DNA from: Heracleum sosnowskyi
Lineage: Eukaryota; Streptophyta; Magnoliopsida; Apiales; Apiaceae
DNA length: 64,000 nucleotides
Reading direction: 5' to 3'
Assembly (NCBI GenBank): GCA_030848705.1
Contig: CM061243.1
Coordinates: 10,689,044 to 10,753,043, forward strand
The translations under genes were made by a program, and so were the position numbers. A model generated the notes under the pieces. It was not told the origin of the DNA. It did not search any database and saw only the letters and a program-made list of their open reading frames with translations. Position 1 is the stretch's first letter. Every line of letters starts with the position of its first letter. Shown here piece by piece: positions 47,200 through 60,288 of this stretch.

Positions 47200-47405
47200 C
47201 TTTGGCCTATTTTTAGAACTAAAGTGACGATACTAACCGATTTCCAGTTTGTTGACATAAATGGCCGATGGGATACGCATTCCGAAAAAGGTATCATGAT
47301 TACGCATTCTTTGATGGAGTATTCATTGATTTTCGAACTGAATACGCATTTCGAGCCGGAGTATCTGATGAATACGCATATCTCACTGGTTTATCATGAA
47401 CTTAA

Positions 47406-47847
47406 GAGCAACTTCAACCCAACACTAAATCACCATAATAGTGATGGATATAGTGTCAAAACAACTCCAATGCAACACTAAAATAGTGACACAAGGACAC
47501 CAAATGAGTTTTGGGTCACCAAATTTGGTGACAAAAGTACATTTGGTGATTTTTTGACACCAAATTTGGTGACTTTCATAGTTCCCACTATACCCTTATG
47601 TTTGTTAATAAAACAAGTTTTTTTTTGTCCTATTGAACTTATTCTTTTGTACTTTTCAACTTTAGATTTTATTGACAATATAAAAATAAAAGAAAAAGTT
47701 AGAATATTCCAATTTTAATGTGAAAGATTCCTTTTAGTGTCAAATTATAGTGTCAATGGGTTGGAGTACATTTTATGGATGGTGTCTTTTTTACACCAAA
47801 ATAGTGTTATAGTGACATTATTTTAGTGTCATGGGTTGGAGATGGTC
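47406..47847. mobile_element. Tourist-like (PIF/Harbinger) MITE
   Basis: The left end GAGCAACTTCAACCCAACAC and the right end, read in reverse complement, GACCATCTCCAACCCATGAC, are inverted repeats. TAA flanks both sides (47403-47405, 47848-47850). Inside are further mirrored pieces such as GTGACACCAAATTTGGTGAC. Size, ends and TAA target fit Tourist elements. Confidence 0.8.
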
Positions 47848-47850
47848 TAA

Positions 47851-48374
47851 TAAGCATTTAGCATATGCGTATTACTGTAATTTGTTTGGTGGTCAGCAAA
47901 CTTCAACAAACAATAACAAATGATTTTAAGTTGATTTTAATTATTCGTATAAAATCACATGTACAAAATCACAAAATACAAAATGTGATTTTAAGTTAAT
48001 TTTCTTACAACAGATTCGTCATTCTGAATATTTCTAAAACCCAAAATGGAATCATTGAACCCAAAAGGTTAACTGTTGAACCCCAAGGGAACGCTAAACT
48101 AAGAACACACGTTTATCTAACATTTTATACAAAAACTTAAATTTATATTAAATTAGTTATTTTTGTTCATTTTGTATTAAAAAAGAGGTTAATTTTGACT
48201 TCTGGGATACCCAACTGTCAATGAAGTATCCTGTATGTGTGGGATACCCAACTACCAGTGGAGTATCCCAAAGGCTAAAATTGGTCACTTTTTTCAGAAT
48301 GATTATTTTTGTTTATTTTATCAAAAAAATGATTATTTTTGTCATTTTTTCAGTTTTCAAAACGTAAATGACAT
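47851..48374. other. Intergenic; short direct repeat only
   Basis: AT-rich with no gene. At 48203-48278 a 38-bp unit starting GGGATACCCAACT is present twice, and each unit carries GGATAC and GTATCC in opposite orientation. Confidence 0.4.
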
Positions 48375-48999
48375 ATATACTATATTATTAAAGCCGAAAC
48401 ATTGAAAGTTTTGGTTTTCGGTTAACGGTCGGTTTTTGGTTTTCGGTACTTTTTCTAATTAATAAATTAATAATATAATCAAAATTTGGGAAAGTTTTAT
48501 TCTACATTAATATTTCACTATATTTTACTACATAAAAATCAAATAATATTGAAATATAATAAAAAAAATGGAAATGTGGGATCTAATTTGTTTAAATTTA
48601 GGATACACTCCTACAAATATACTTCTTTCTTTTTAGGATAACGAAAGCTACTACAAATCAAATCTTTAATGGAATTGTATTATTGTCAAGTTACCAAAAT
48701 AGTAACTAGATGATTGGCTTTTATAATTAAAATATTTTTTTTTCTAACAAAATCTACTCCTTTTCCAAAAATATCATTACAATTATCTTTAAATTAAAAC
48801 ATATTACCTTTTATATTTGTTATTACTAAAATCTATGTTTTCCAAAAACATGAGTGCAATACTTACTTATTTATTTTAAAACCTATTTTAATACTCTATT
48901 TAATATATAATAAAATAATATAAAAATAGTAACTAACTGATTACCTTTTATAATTAAAAAAAATATCTAACAAAATCTACTTCTTTTCCAAAAATATCA

Positions 49000-50191
49000 G
49001 AGTAAAGTGCATTATGTGTACTTGCACTTTATGTGTCAGACCACTTTGGATACCACAGTTCTGAAAGTATCACGGACTATACTGAACTTCACTTTTCGTT
49101 ACACTTTGCACTTTTCCGTCAAATCCCATTAACAATGTCTATCAGCTTGGGGGCAAAAAAGACATTTTACAAATGCAACAGCTAATTGGCCTATATATAC
49201 ACAGAAGCACCCCCAATTCTTGTATGTCTATGTTTGTGAACAAATGGAATACCAAGTGGTGTGTTGACAACCATGCGAAATGCTAGATACTGATGCAACT
49301 TATACATTTCGCATGAGTAAAGCTGGTTGGCATTGGATTCGTCTACATTTTTTTCCAGTATCTAGCGATGATGATAATCTGCAACAATCTAAATTTAGAG
49401 TCATTTCTGATTCATTAGTCCTCCTCCATGAATTTAGTAGTGAACCTGGATGGGTTATGAAGAAATATCTTGTTAATTTTACGAGTCAGCAATTGTCCAT
49501 TAAATTTACTCTTGCAAAGGATTCAACTGCGTTCATTAATGCTATTGAGGTGGTTTATGCTCCTGATATGTTAATCAGTGATATTGGCAATACCTTGGTC
49601 CCAGTTGCACAAACATCTAGCTTGACTCAGAATTCTTTCCAAACAGTATATCTTCTTAATGTAGGCGGTCCAAAGGTTGAGTCTCAGAGTGACCCACTTA
49701 AACGATCATGGGCAGAAGATAAACAGTACCTTAAACCTCAGAATGCAGGTAAAAATGTGTCTGTTGAGCCAAAGGTCATTGCTTATCCTAATGGAAATTC
49801 TCCACTTGTTGCGCCTCCATCAGTTTATGCGTCAGCTATGGAGATGGAGATATTCATATTTAGTTCATCTCCATTTTGCTGACATAGTGAGCAAGTCCCT
49901 CAATGATATGTATTTTAACGTGTACGTTGGTGGGAAAAAGGCGATATCTGGGCTAGATTTATCAACAACATATTTAGAATGAATGGTCGATACATGTACC
50001 GCACAAGTGACACATTACATATTAAAAGTCTTTTTTGCCCCCAAGCTAACTGACGGTGTTAATGGGATTTGACGGAAAAGTGCAAAGTGTAACGAAAAGT
50101 GAAGTTCAGTATATCCCGTGGTACTTTCAGAACTGTGGTATCCAAAGTGGTCCTACACATAAAGTGCAAGTACACGTAATGCACTTTACTC
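49000..50191. mobile_element. Pack-MULE nested in the Helitron
   Basis: The ends are inverted repeats of 164 bp (49000-49163 and 50028-50191), starting GAGTAAAGTGCATTA, with about 11 mismatches. A perfect 9-bp target duplication, AAAATATCA, flanks it (48991-48999, 50192-50200). No transposase. The 0.86 kb interior is almost wholly a captured receptor-kinase gene piece, which defines a Pack-MULE. Confidence 0.95.
49280..49979 (+). pseudogene. Captured malectin-like domain of a CrRLK1L receptor (FERONIA/THESEUS-type)
   Basis: The frame from 49280 encodes 200 residues with YTFRMSKAGWHWIRLHFFPV, LAKDSTAFINAIEVVYAPD and YLLNVGGPKV, the hallmark blocks of the first and second malectin-like folds of CrRLK1L receptors, which sense cell-wall state. 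After about 49845 the match moves to another frame (VHLHFADIVSKSLNDMYFNV, then GLDLSTTYLE), with about 20 residues lost at the join. Signal peptide, transmembrane helix and kinase are absent. The piece lies in sense relative to the plus strand. Whether it is transcribed is unknown. Confidence 0.9.
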
Positions 50192-51635
50192 AAAATATCA
50201 CGACAATTACCTTTAAATTAAAACATAATGTCTTTTATATTTGTTATCACTAAAATCTCTATTTTCCAAAAATATGAGGTGCAATCCTTACTTATTTATT
50301 TTAAAATCTATTTTACTACTCTATTTAATAAAAAATAAAATAATATAAAAATATTAACTAGCTGATTGCCTTTTATAATTAAAACATTTTTTTTCTAACA
50401 AAATCTACTTCTTTTCCAAAAATATCACGGGCAATTACCTTTAAATTAAAATATATTACATTTTATATTTGTTATCACTAAAATCTCTATTTTCCAAAAA
50501 TATCAAGTGCAACTCTTACTTATATATTTTAAAACTTATTTTAATACTTTTAATTATTTAAAAAAAACTTACCTATTTTAACAAGTGAACGTATTTTTTT
50601 TAACAAATGCAATTAATATAATTAAAACACATCATCACTAAAATCCCTATTTTCCAAAAATATGAGGTGCAATCCTTACTTATTTATTTTAAAACCTATT
50701 TTAATACTCTATTTAATAAATAATAAAATAATATAAAAATATAAAAATAGTAACTAGTTGATTGCCTTTTATAGTTAAAACGTTTTTTTCCTAACAAAAT
50801 CTAATTCTTTTCCAAAAATATCACGGGCAATTACCTTTAAATTAAAATATATTACCTTTTATATTTGTTATCATTAAAATCTCTCTTTTCCAAAAATATC
50901 AAGTGCAACTTATATATTTTAAAACCTATTTTAATACTTTTAATTATTTAAAAAAACTTACCTATTTTTTTTCTAACAAAATTTACTTATTTTCCAAAAA
51001 TATCACGGACAATTACATTTAAATTAAAATATATTACCTTTTATATTTGTTATGACTAAAATCTCTATTTTCCAAAAATATCAAGTGCAACCCTTATTTA
51101 TATATTTTAAAACTTATTTTAATACTTTTAATTATTTAAAAAAATTACCTATTTTAATAAGTGAACGTATTTTTTTTTAAAATACAATTAATATAATTAA
51201 AACACATCTAAAAATATTATGGGCAGTTACTTTTTTTAATTAAAACATGTTAGCTTTTCTATTTGTCCTTATTAAAAAAACTTACTTATTTTAACATGTC
51301 AACATATTTTTTTAATAAATACATTTAATATAATTAAAACACTTCTAAAAATATCACGGACAATTACTTTTTTTAATTAAAACATGTTAGATTTTCTATC
51401 TGTCCTTATTATTAATATTATTTTATTATAAAATATTATTAATAATACCTCATTTATCTTCCTCGGCCTCATTTGTATTTTTTTTAAATATTTTTTTATG
51501 TTCCAATGAATATTTAAGTTTATCATTTTATAATTTATCATATTAATTTTTATTTTATTTAATATTTTCCGTTCACATTAAATTTTTTAGTTTTTTATTT
51601 TTTAAGGCCCGTGCCTTGCACGGGTTATAAACTAG

Positions 51636-52183
51636 TAATAAATATAAGTGTAATGTAATATGTATTGTCAATATTTCTTCCTAAAAAATCTTTAAACCGT
51701 AAATTAAAAAAATATGAAATTTTATCTTCGTCTTGGCTTGATAATTAATATATTTATATGAATAGATGAGTATAGATAAAAATCATAATAAGAAAAATGA
51801 AATGGACAATAATAAGTATAGAAAAAAGTTACAATAATTGCAGGAGATATATTATTTGTTTAATTCATTTTACTTTTATATTTAAGAATAAATTTTTCTT
51901 ATTAGTAAAAAATATGAATTCATAATTTAATATTTTGACCTTGGGCCAACCCGAACAAAAATATCGGATCAGTATACTTGGGCTTTAAACTTTTAGTAAA
52001 TGAAGCCCAGAGATGACGCACACGCACACCCACCCATACTTTATTACCAAGCTAAGCAAACAAGTAGAACAGGGTCAATCACGAGTAACAACCATCTGAC
52101 TTTACATATATAACACACAGTACACACAACTCAGTCCTGTAGCGGATTGTCTGAACCAATTATACTTATAATTATTCTCTGTC
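51636..52183 (+). promoter_or_regulatory. S28 peptidase gene upstream region with TATA box
   Basis: AT-rich DNA next to the Helitron end. A TATA-like CATATATAAC lies at 52105-52114, about 70 bp before the start codon. GACCTTGGGCCAACCC near 51937-51952 and TTGGGCTTTAAAC near 51978 contain TGGGCY motifs. Confidence 0.45.
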
Positions 52184-52363
52184 ATGGAGTTGAAAGCATA
52201 TATGAGTTTAGTTTTGTCATTTTTAGTAGCTTCCTCGTTCTTAACAAGTATCGGTTATGGAATTTCAACCTCACGATTGACTCACCGTCTGATTAGCAGT
52301 AGCAATTATCTCACCACTACGCCTCTCTGGTTTAATCAGTCTCTTGATCACTTCTCTCCCTAT

Positions 52364-52700
<337 letters not shown>

Positions 52701-53545
52701 TTAGTATTTATATGACGAAATTGTTCATTTATCGAGGTTCTAGTGTACATCTATACATTCTACTCTATGCACACATACATATCTACCTATAGCTTAATGA
52801 ATTACTGATCAAAGTTGTTATGTTTTAGCTGATAAGGTCTAATTGTGCTTATATAGGTATGTTACTAATTTATGCTTACTTGAGGGACATTGTGGTTGCA
52901 TTACTTAAGTTGTGGTTACAAGTATACAGTTTATAGATGTTTTTTTTCGTGTCTGTATGTAGTAAATTGTGCAATTATTATTTGGTTTTAGGTTAATAAG
53001 TGAAGGAATTTAGATTACTCAATGGAAATTGAAATTTATCTTTGTTTTTAGGTTAATATGTAAATTCAGTAGATAGCTTGCAGAACGATAATTAATGGAG
53101 TATATGAATTAGCAGATTAAAGATGAGATAAAATATTGCTTAGTGGAGATTGGCATTTATAGAAGTTTTATAGATTATAAGGAATGTGATTGATTAGTTT
53201 TGGGGTTACGGTATCTGTATTGAATGCGAATGTTCCATATGTAATGTTTAATAAAAGGGAATAATAGATTCAGTTTAAAATTAGCATAGATTTAAGTAGT
53301 TGCAGTTGGTAATGCTCACATTTGCCTTCTTGTATCAACAGGATCATCGTAAATTTCCGCAGAGGTATTATGAATATACTGACAACTTCCGGATTCCAGA
53401 TGACCAATTTTTTTACAATTTGTGGCGAATCTGCATGTCGTGGAATAGTAAATGATTATATCGGTGTAAGTCACACAACATCCTTTTAAAGAGTTAGCAC
53501 ATTATGATTCATGAAATTGCAGATAATCATATTGTTACAACTAAT

Positions 53546-53566
53546 CCCCCCCCCCCCCCCCCCCCC
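53546..53566. repeat. Poly-C run of 21 bases in S28 intron 2
   Basis: A pure C tract followed by ACAACGGCCAACACACACAC. One of three long poly-C tracts in introns of this window. Confidence 0.9.
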
Positions 53567-55703
53567 ACAACGGCCAACACACACACAACCAGTTCCCAGT
53601 GTTATGATTCACTCTTTCTGTGATATGATCATTCTTATTGTCTTGAGGAGTCTTTTAGGCTAACCTTCTCTTTTGTACACCTTATAATACTGTTGATGGC
53701 GCAGCTGTACCCAGACTTTAGTCCAATGTGCACTACTACTGGGTCATTTCCTGTTGTCATTAGTTGACTGTATAACTCTCTTACTCTCAAATTAATATGT
53801 CTAATTCTCTTACTTTCAAATAGGTTTTGGCGAAGAAATTGGAGCTGCTGTGGTTCTCTTGAGCATCGCTACTATGGGGAGAGTTCTCCATTCAAATACT
53901 TTACGACGGAGAATTTGAAATATCTTTCATCAAACCAGGCACTTTTTGACTTGGCCGTTTTTCGTCAATATTATCAGGCAAGTTGTTCTTTCAGTGGAAT
54001 GTTTCACTGACTTAATTGCTTTTACTTTATTATTTTGTATGGATTCAGTTATATAAATCACTTAGAAAAAGGGATCTCTTAGATAAGTAAATTATATAGA
54101 AATATATTTGTTAAATAAATGACCAATATATTAATTAATTTACAATAAGTGTAGTAACTTAAATTCCCCCTCTCCCTCTCTTATTTAATTTATTAACTTA
54201 ATTAAAGCCTCCAGTGCAGAACATAAAAGGTATTATAAAATGGTTAATCGTTACATTGATTCTCTAAAATGATACTCTGCGAGTAATTATGGATTTAGTA
54301 TGTTTCACTCTGTAGCTATTAACTAGGATTACTTCTTCTTATTCTTCTTTTCTTGCATTTTGTATCGTCAGTAGCCAACCAGTCATTTATATTTCGTGAT
54401 ACTGTTGTGAATGTAATCAACAGGACCAAGTGTAAGGATATTAGTAATTAATATCACGACTGACAAGTCAACAAGTAGTGAGTCACGGATAGTCAATTGA
54501 TCTCTTTGTTGAACATCTCTGCCCCATAATGCTAGAGGTCAAGTGTAATGTTTCATTATGTACATTTTGAATTCGATATCTGAGAGAACTATGCTTTAAA
54601 TGACACTAGAGGACCTTGGCATCCATGGTGTTTGCCCTTTAACAGCTGAAAATTAGTTATATATTTACATGTATCTCATTGCAATTTGCAAGTAGCAGTT
54701 AGCAATAGCCAATAATATATTCTACACAATAAGATTAAAAACGTTTTTAGTCATGATGTAGTCATTAAGAAACTAGCATATCACACTATTTCAGTTCCAT
54801 TAATAAAATGCAAATTGTATAGATAATTTAAGCATGTAAATTAGTGAGAGATGCGTGCACATGGGTAGACAGTTGGACAAATTATGATTCACCCTTCTTT
54901 TATGTAACTTAAGTACTTAACTATTATCATTGTGCTTTACTATACAAAAAGGTAGATATTATCAACAAGGTGCAACCTTTTAATCTTTAAATTATATGTT
55001 GCATGAACAACTTTTTCATTTTGCCCTGGAAAATCTTTTTTGCCTTGTTTTGCAGGAAACTTTAAATGCGAAGCTTAATAAGTCAGGCATTGAGAATCCT
55101 TGGTTTGTATTTGGTACTTCATACTCTGGAGCTCTTAGCGCGTGGTTTCGTTTAAAGTTTCCTCACCTGACATGTGGAAGTCTTTCAAGTTCTGGAGTTG
55201 TTCTTGCTGTTTATAACTTCACCGAGTTTGATCAACAGGTGGAGAAAATATTGTATTTTTTTATTTTATGATTAGGCATCTAGGGGTCATTTGGCTTATA
55301 TATAAGCTATTACTTAAAGTTGCAACCTGTAGAAAACCTTGATGGGCCCTTAATCTCCTCCAACGACTTTAGAGGTGCAAGCAATCTCATCAGATTTTTA
55401 ATAACAAATGTGAGAATAGTATATATATAAAATATATATTGTGTGCGGATAGTGGGTAGCAGTATCGAAAATAACACCTTTGCACAGCCTCCCGAGAAGC
55501 TCTTCCACTAAATGATAAATAAGCAAGAAAAAAATAGAAGGGCACCACTAAGTTCCTGTAGCCACCTTTTTATAGAAAAGAAGTGTGTTAGATAGGTATT
55601 TTTTAGATTTAAGAACTCCTAGACTTTAGTATTCTTCCAGATGAAGGTTGTCTTTTTTGAAATTTTATCAGACACCTTGAACCAGATTTAGAAGCCTCTA
55701 GGA

Positions 55704-55731
55704 ATGTGTGTGTGTGTGTGTGTGTGTCATT

Positions 55732-55788
<57 letters not shown>

Positions 55789-55818
55789 AGGGAGGGGAGG
55801 GAGAGAGGGAGAGAGAGG
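55704..55818. repeat. Compound (GT)n-(GA)n-(GGGA)n microsatellite in S28 intron 4
   Basis: Two GT blocks split by CATT, followed by a GA block and GGGA/GGAGG units. Purely simple sequence. Confidence 0.9.
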
Positions 55819-58800
55819 AATCCTGCTCCAGATGGCGATTTCTGAAAAATGTTACCCCTGGTTGATTGGAGAGGGATTGGGTGCTTTGAGTACCTTTTCC
55901 AATTCTTCTTTCTTGGCAAACTATCTAATTATTGTGTTTAAAAATCTGCAATTGCACACTTTGTTATTTGCAAGACGTCAGTCCTATATGTTCCTGGTGC
56001 AGATTGGTGAGTCTGCAGGCTCAGAGTGTAAATCTGTGCTACAAGAAATCACGACCCTTGTTGACCAAAGGCTTGCATCTGATGGAAATTCTTTGAAGAA
56101 ATTGTTTGATGCTGCTGAGGTATGAATCTTCTAATTACCGGTAAGCCTGTATGATTGTTCTTGGTATCTCATGAAGTGTGAGTACATCATTGTACATTTA
56201 ATTTATTTTCAGGTATGATTAATATTCGATAGACGTTGAGTATATGTAGGACTGGCAAATTATGGTAAAGTTGTAAAATAAATATATAGTGAACTACATT
56301 GTAAAATCTGATGACCAACAAGGCTGCAATTTACCCAATTGATTATTTTCTGGCGCATGTCTTTATTTGGGTTCTTTATACAAGGGTCTCTATTCTTGCT
56401 GCTCTATTGAAAAAATAACTTCTGTTAGAGAATATATTGAAAGTATATTTTTTGACATGTATGATGGTTATATAAAAATATGTATTCTCAGGCTCACTGG
56501 TTTTTGATGGACTCCACAAATCAAAATATGTAAGCCGACTTTGTTGTTCTCGGACATGGCTTGAATATAGATGTTTAGAGCCCTTGCCATATAATTCATT
56601 TAAACGGAAAGACTTTGATATGTTGATAATGTTTTAACATGGTTCCAATATCTGAAAATGATGTCGTGTATTATGTGAACATTAGTTAGTTCTGGATTTT
56701 TATTTGGAAGGAAGAGAAGTGGCTTGAGAACTGCCATGCATCTTGTCTGACTGTAGGTTGTGTTTACTTGGATGGAATGCGATAAAACGTATGAAGAGAA
56801 ATAGAGGAGAGTGGTAAGAATGCAGAATGAATAGAGAGTGTAGAATATGATAAGGGGTGCAAATGTTTTATGGTAAGATAGTGAAGAATATGGTGAAAGA
56901 AGGGAATGACCATTTATTTTGAAAAGGAAAGAAACAAACCTTACTTCAAACTTGCGAAAAGTAATGGAAGAAGGAAGGATTATTGTGCATACATGTCCCT
57001 AAATGTTATTTATATTTCACTCCATTTCTATCCCCATTACTTCCCATCCTTGTGAACGCAGCTTATATATTTACCCAGTTTTTGTCATGGAATGTAGTTA
57101 AAACAAACATGTACCACTTACTAGAGAAAATACAACCTCTTGAGTTATTAAGATATGATAAAATGTCATTTCAGTTCTGTTTATGCATATACATTTCCTT
57201 TTACACAACTGAGTTTCTCCGCGTTTGCAGTTAAAGATTGATGGCGATTTTTTGTATTTTCTAGCCGATGCTGCAGCCATAGCGGTGAGTTTGCATGTTT
57301 TATTGATTAATTGTTTGACAGATATAGTGAACATTAGCCATGACTATGTAATGGTATATTGCAGTTTCAATATGGAAATCCAGATAAACTATGCTCCCCC
57401 CTTATTGAAGCAAAGAAAGCTGGAGAGGATTTGGTGGTAAGCCCTTGTTCTTGCCAGATATATGACAATTTACAATAATCTTGCAGAGTTTTGTAAGTAA
57501 GACTGTAAGAGTGATTTGATTGTCAACTCTACTGGTTGTGTTTCTTATTTGCTCTCTGTTACCCAACTCTTCATCGTGCCTCAAATACGACACTGGACAC
57601 TTTCATTAGGCCAAAAACATGAGACATTTTATAAATATTGCCAAGTCCGACAGTTGGACACCTATCCATTTGGGACGCAAAGGGGGTAATTGCTTAAAAT
57701 ACTTTGGCATGGGTTTACAGTCTTAAGTATTTTGATCTCCCCAAGCTTTGGGACAGGTTTAAATCTTAGCAAATAAGTTACGATAATCTCAGGCATTATT
57801 CATCTCCTGGCTAAGTTGCCAAACTTTCCTTCCTAGCAGCTACCGAGATATTAAATGTTTGCATAATATTAATCCCTAGTTGTACTTTCTTGTAATTTGT
57901 AATAGGAAGGGTCTTGTGAATAAATGCTGTTTCTTAGTTATTTTTCTATGGCATGTTTGTGAAATGATAATTATTTAGCAATTTAATTGCAGCCAATATT
58001 CAGTTTGCAATTCTAAATAATTATTTAACGTTTTCCACTCAGAGTGCATATGCTAAGTATGTGAAAGAGTACTATGTCAAGAGTTTCGGCGTTAGCACTC
58101 AAACTTACAACCAGAAATATCTGAAAGACACCAGCAATGATGATCGGTTGTGGTGGTTCCAAGTTTGTACTGAAGTTGCATATTTTCAGATTGCCCCTGC
58201 AAATGACAGTATTCGCTCTTCAAAGGTTGATACAAAGTATGTGTATATTATCCAGTCACATGATAATTGACATTTGCCACAATGCTCAAGTTAACAGGAA
58301 GGCTATAAATTAAATGACAAATTGCTTGATTCACTGTGACAGATACCATTTGGATCTTTGCAAAAATGTATTTGGAGAGGGATATACCCTAAGGTGGATG
58401 CAACAAATTTGTACTATGGAGGAACAAAAATTGCTGGTACTAATATCATCTCTTTATAGTTATCCGAAACTAACTACATGTTCTTTAGAAGATTTTGTTT
58501 GATTGCTTTTAGTTGAGTATATATGCCAATGCCAGTCAATAGTAGGAAACAAAATTTTCAAATACATGTTCACAAGAATACATGCTTTTTATAGTCATCC
58601 TGATTCAGGAATGGAATTGTAAGTCATTGTCAGAATGAGAACTAATATATGCTTCTTTTTGCTTTCTCATACGTCCATGGCAGTATGGTTACTTTTTTTT
58701 TCATGATTTTACTAAATTCAATGTACAAATGTTTATTTATCCCATTTGCATTGGCGATGGTAATTTCAGATTTTGTTTGTCTTTACGGAAGGTGAAAGGT

Positions 58801-59719
58801 TTTTCACTTGTACCGTCGTATGCAAAGTGTAGTAATATTTGAAGTCAGTCTTTACATTTATATTTAAATCATAGTAAGACAATATTAGAATGATAAGACT
58901 AAGTTTCTTTTCAAGAAAAGAATAGATAAATTGTTTACCCAATCTTTTATAGTAAACTATCTGCAAATTATGAGAGCTCAGATGGCCTATATTTCGAGTC
59001 ATGTGATGGCTCTTTGAGCCGATTTCGTACTTCTCAAATTATCTAGCCCCTCCTTAGCCCTTTCCAAAAAACATTAAATCTGCTTTTGTGTGTACTATGC
59101 TGGAGTGCCACTATTATTTCTACATAACACTCTTAAGGGATGTCTCTTACAGGGTCAAAAATAGTCTTTACAAATGGATCTCAAGATCCTTGGAGGCATG
59201 CGTCCAAGCAGACATCATCACCAGATAGTGAGTTACCAACAACTTGGATTAGATGCTTTATGATTTCATTTAATTTTATGATTTCATTTAATATAACACA
59301 GACAAACATTTAATTCCAATCCCTTGTATGCTAATCATGCTATAACTACTTCACACTGGTATATTTGACGTTAAAAATTCAGTTCCTGGGCTTGTACATG
59401 CTTGTCAATCTCATTCTAAGGATCATCAAATTTGTGTTATAACAGGCTTAAGTATGCATGTCCCTTTAATCCTCAAACAACAAAGAAGTATGCATGCCCT
59501 TTTGCTTCTGTCCAACATATTCAAATTTGATAATTGCTTTAGGGGCATAAATCCTCTCCATACTGGATATAATAACAATATTTGATAATAAAAAAGTAAA
59601 ACTTATTAATATCTTGACTAGTGCTTGCCGTCAGTTGGTCTAAGACATTAATTTCACTCAAAATGGGCTTGGTCTTTTTATTTTTGCACATGTATTTTGG
59701 AGTACTCTGGGAGGACACG

Positions 59720-59741
59720 CCCCCCCCCCCCCCCCCCCCCC
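59720..59741. repeat. Poly-C run of 22 bases in S28 intron 10
   Basis: A pure C tract after GAGGACACG, followed by TTCCTTTGCACACACACCC. Confidence 0.9.
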
Positions 59742-60288
59742 TTCCTTTGCACACACACCCATTGCTAAGTTATATGTTTACATTTCAATAAATCTAGTTC
59801 CTGCTACGAACAATATATTTATATGACACTACTTAGGAGAATGTTACATGCTTTTTATCTACATAAATACCATATTTTCTCATGGATCAAATCTTACTTT
59901 TCAATCTACTAGTGCCTTCCTATATTATCACTTGCCAAAATTGCGGCCATGGAACTGACATGCGAGGGTGCCCACAATCCCCTTTACAACTTGAACTTGA
60001 AGGTATATGCTCTGTACGGTTGCAGGTTCACTGCTATTTCTAGTTGTCCTGTCACTTCAATCTGCTTTGTATTGTTTATTGTGGTAAATAATATAATTTT
60101 TAATATCAATCTGAGAATTGTCATCTTAACACACATTTATGGGCCTGTTATGTATCCTAATTTTTAAATCTACCCATTTCAAGTTGAAATGAGGAGCTGA
60201 GAATAACAGCTTTACTTTTACTGGATGCATGCAAAATGAGTGGAATAGTGGATAAGTTATGCTTAAAGTTTTTGTTTCTAACATTTTG

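Larger units (their letters stand above)
35812..47207 (-). mobile_element. 5'-truncated L1-type LINE with RNase H, interrupted
   Basis: The element reads right to left. Its poly-A end is the T run at 35812-35821. Its 5' end, near 47207, starts inside the endonuclease, so ORF1 and the endonuclease N-terminus are missing. A 7.4 kb insertion (35991-43365) splits the RNase H coding region. Joining the flanks across one copy of the TGAAT duplication restores the reading frame (…RPNIHV then KHVRRLANRTAHLVARVP), which proves the insertion was later. I did not find a convincing LINE target-site duplication. Confidence 0.88.
48375..51635 (+). mobile_element. Helitron with internal tandem blocks
   Basis: The 3' end is a perfect hairpin CCCGTGC-CTT-GCACGGG (51608-51624) followed by TTATAAACTAG and T, the Helitron end. 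The 5' end is placed at TATATACTATATTATTAAAG, a common Helitron start, but its TC is not intact. Inside, blocks of roughly 280-390 bp repeat several times; landmarks are TTTTCCAAAAATATCA, TTTATATTTGTTATCACTAA and TTGCCTTTTATAATTAAAAC. No Rep/helicase frame, so non-autonomous. It hosts the Pack-MULE. Confidence 0.75.

Noticed and set aside
35812..47207. Target-site duplication of the LINE
   Set aside because: The sequence next to the poly-A end and that next to the 5' end resemble each other only weakly.
53342..53977. Alternative splicing as the explanation of the S28 frame breaks
   Set aside because: The breaks lie inside conserved exon cores, and the expected protein resumes after single missing bases, not at splice sites.
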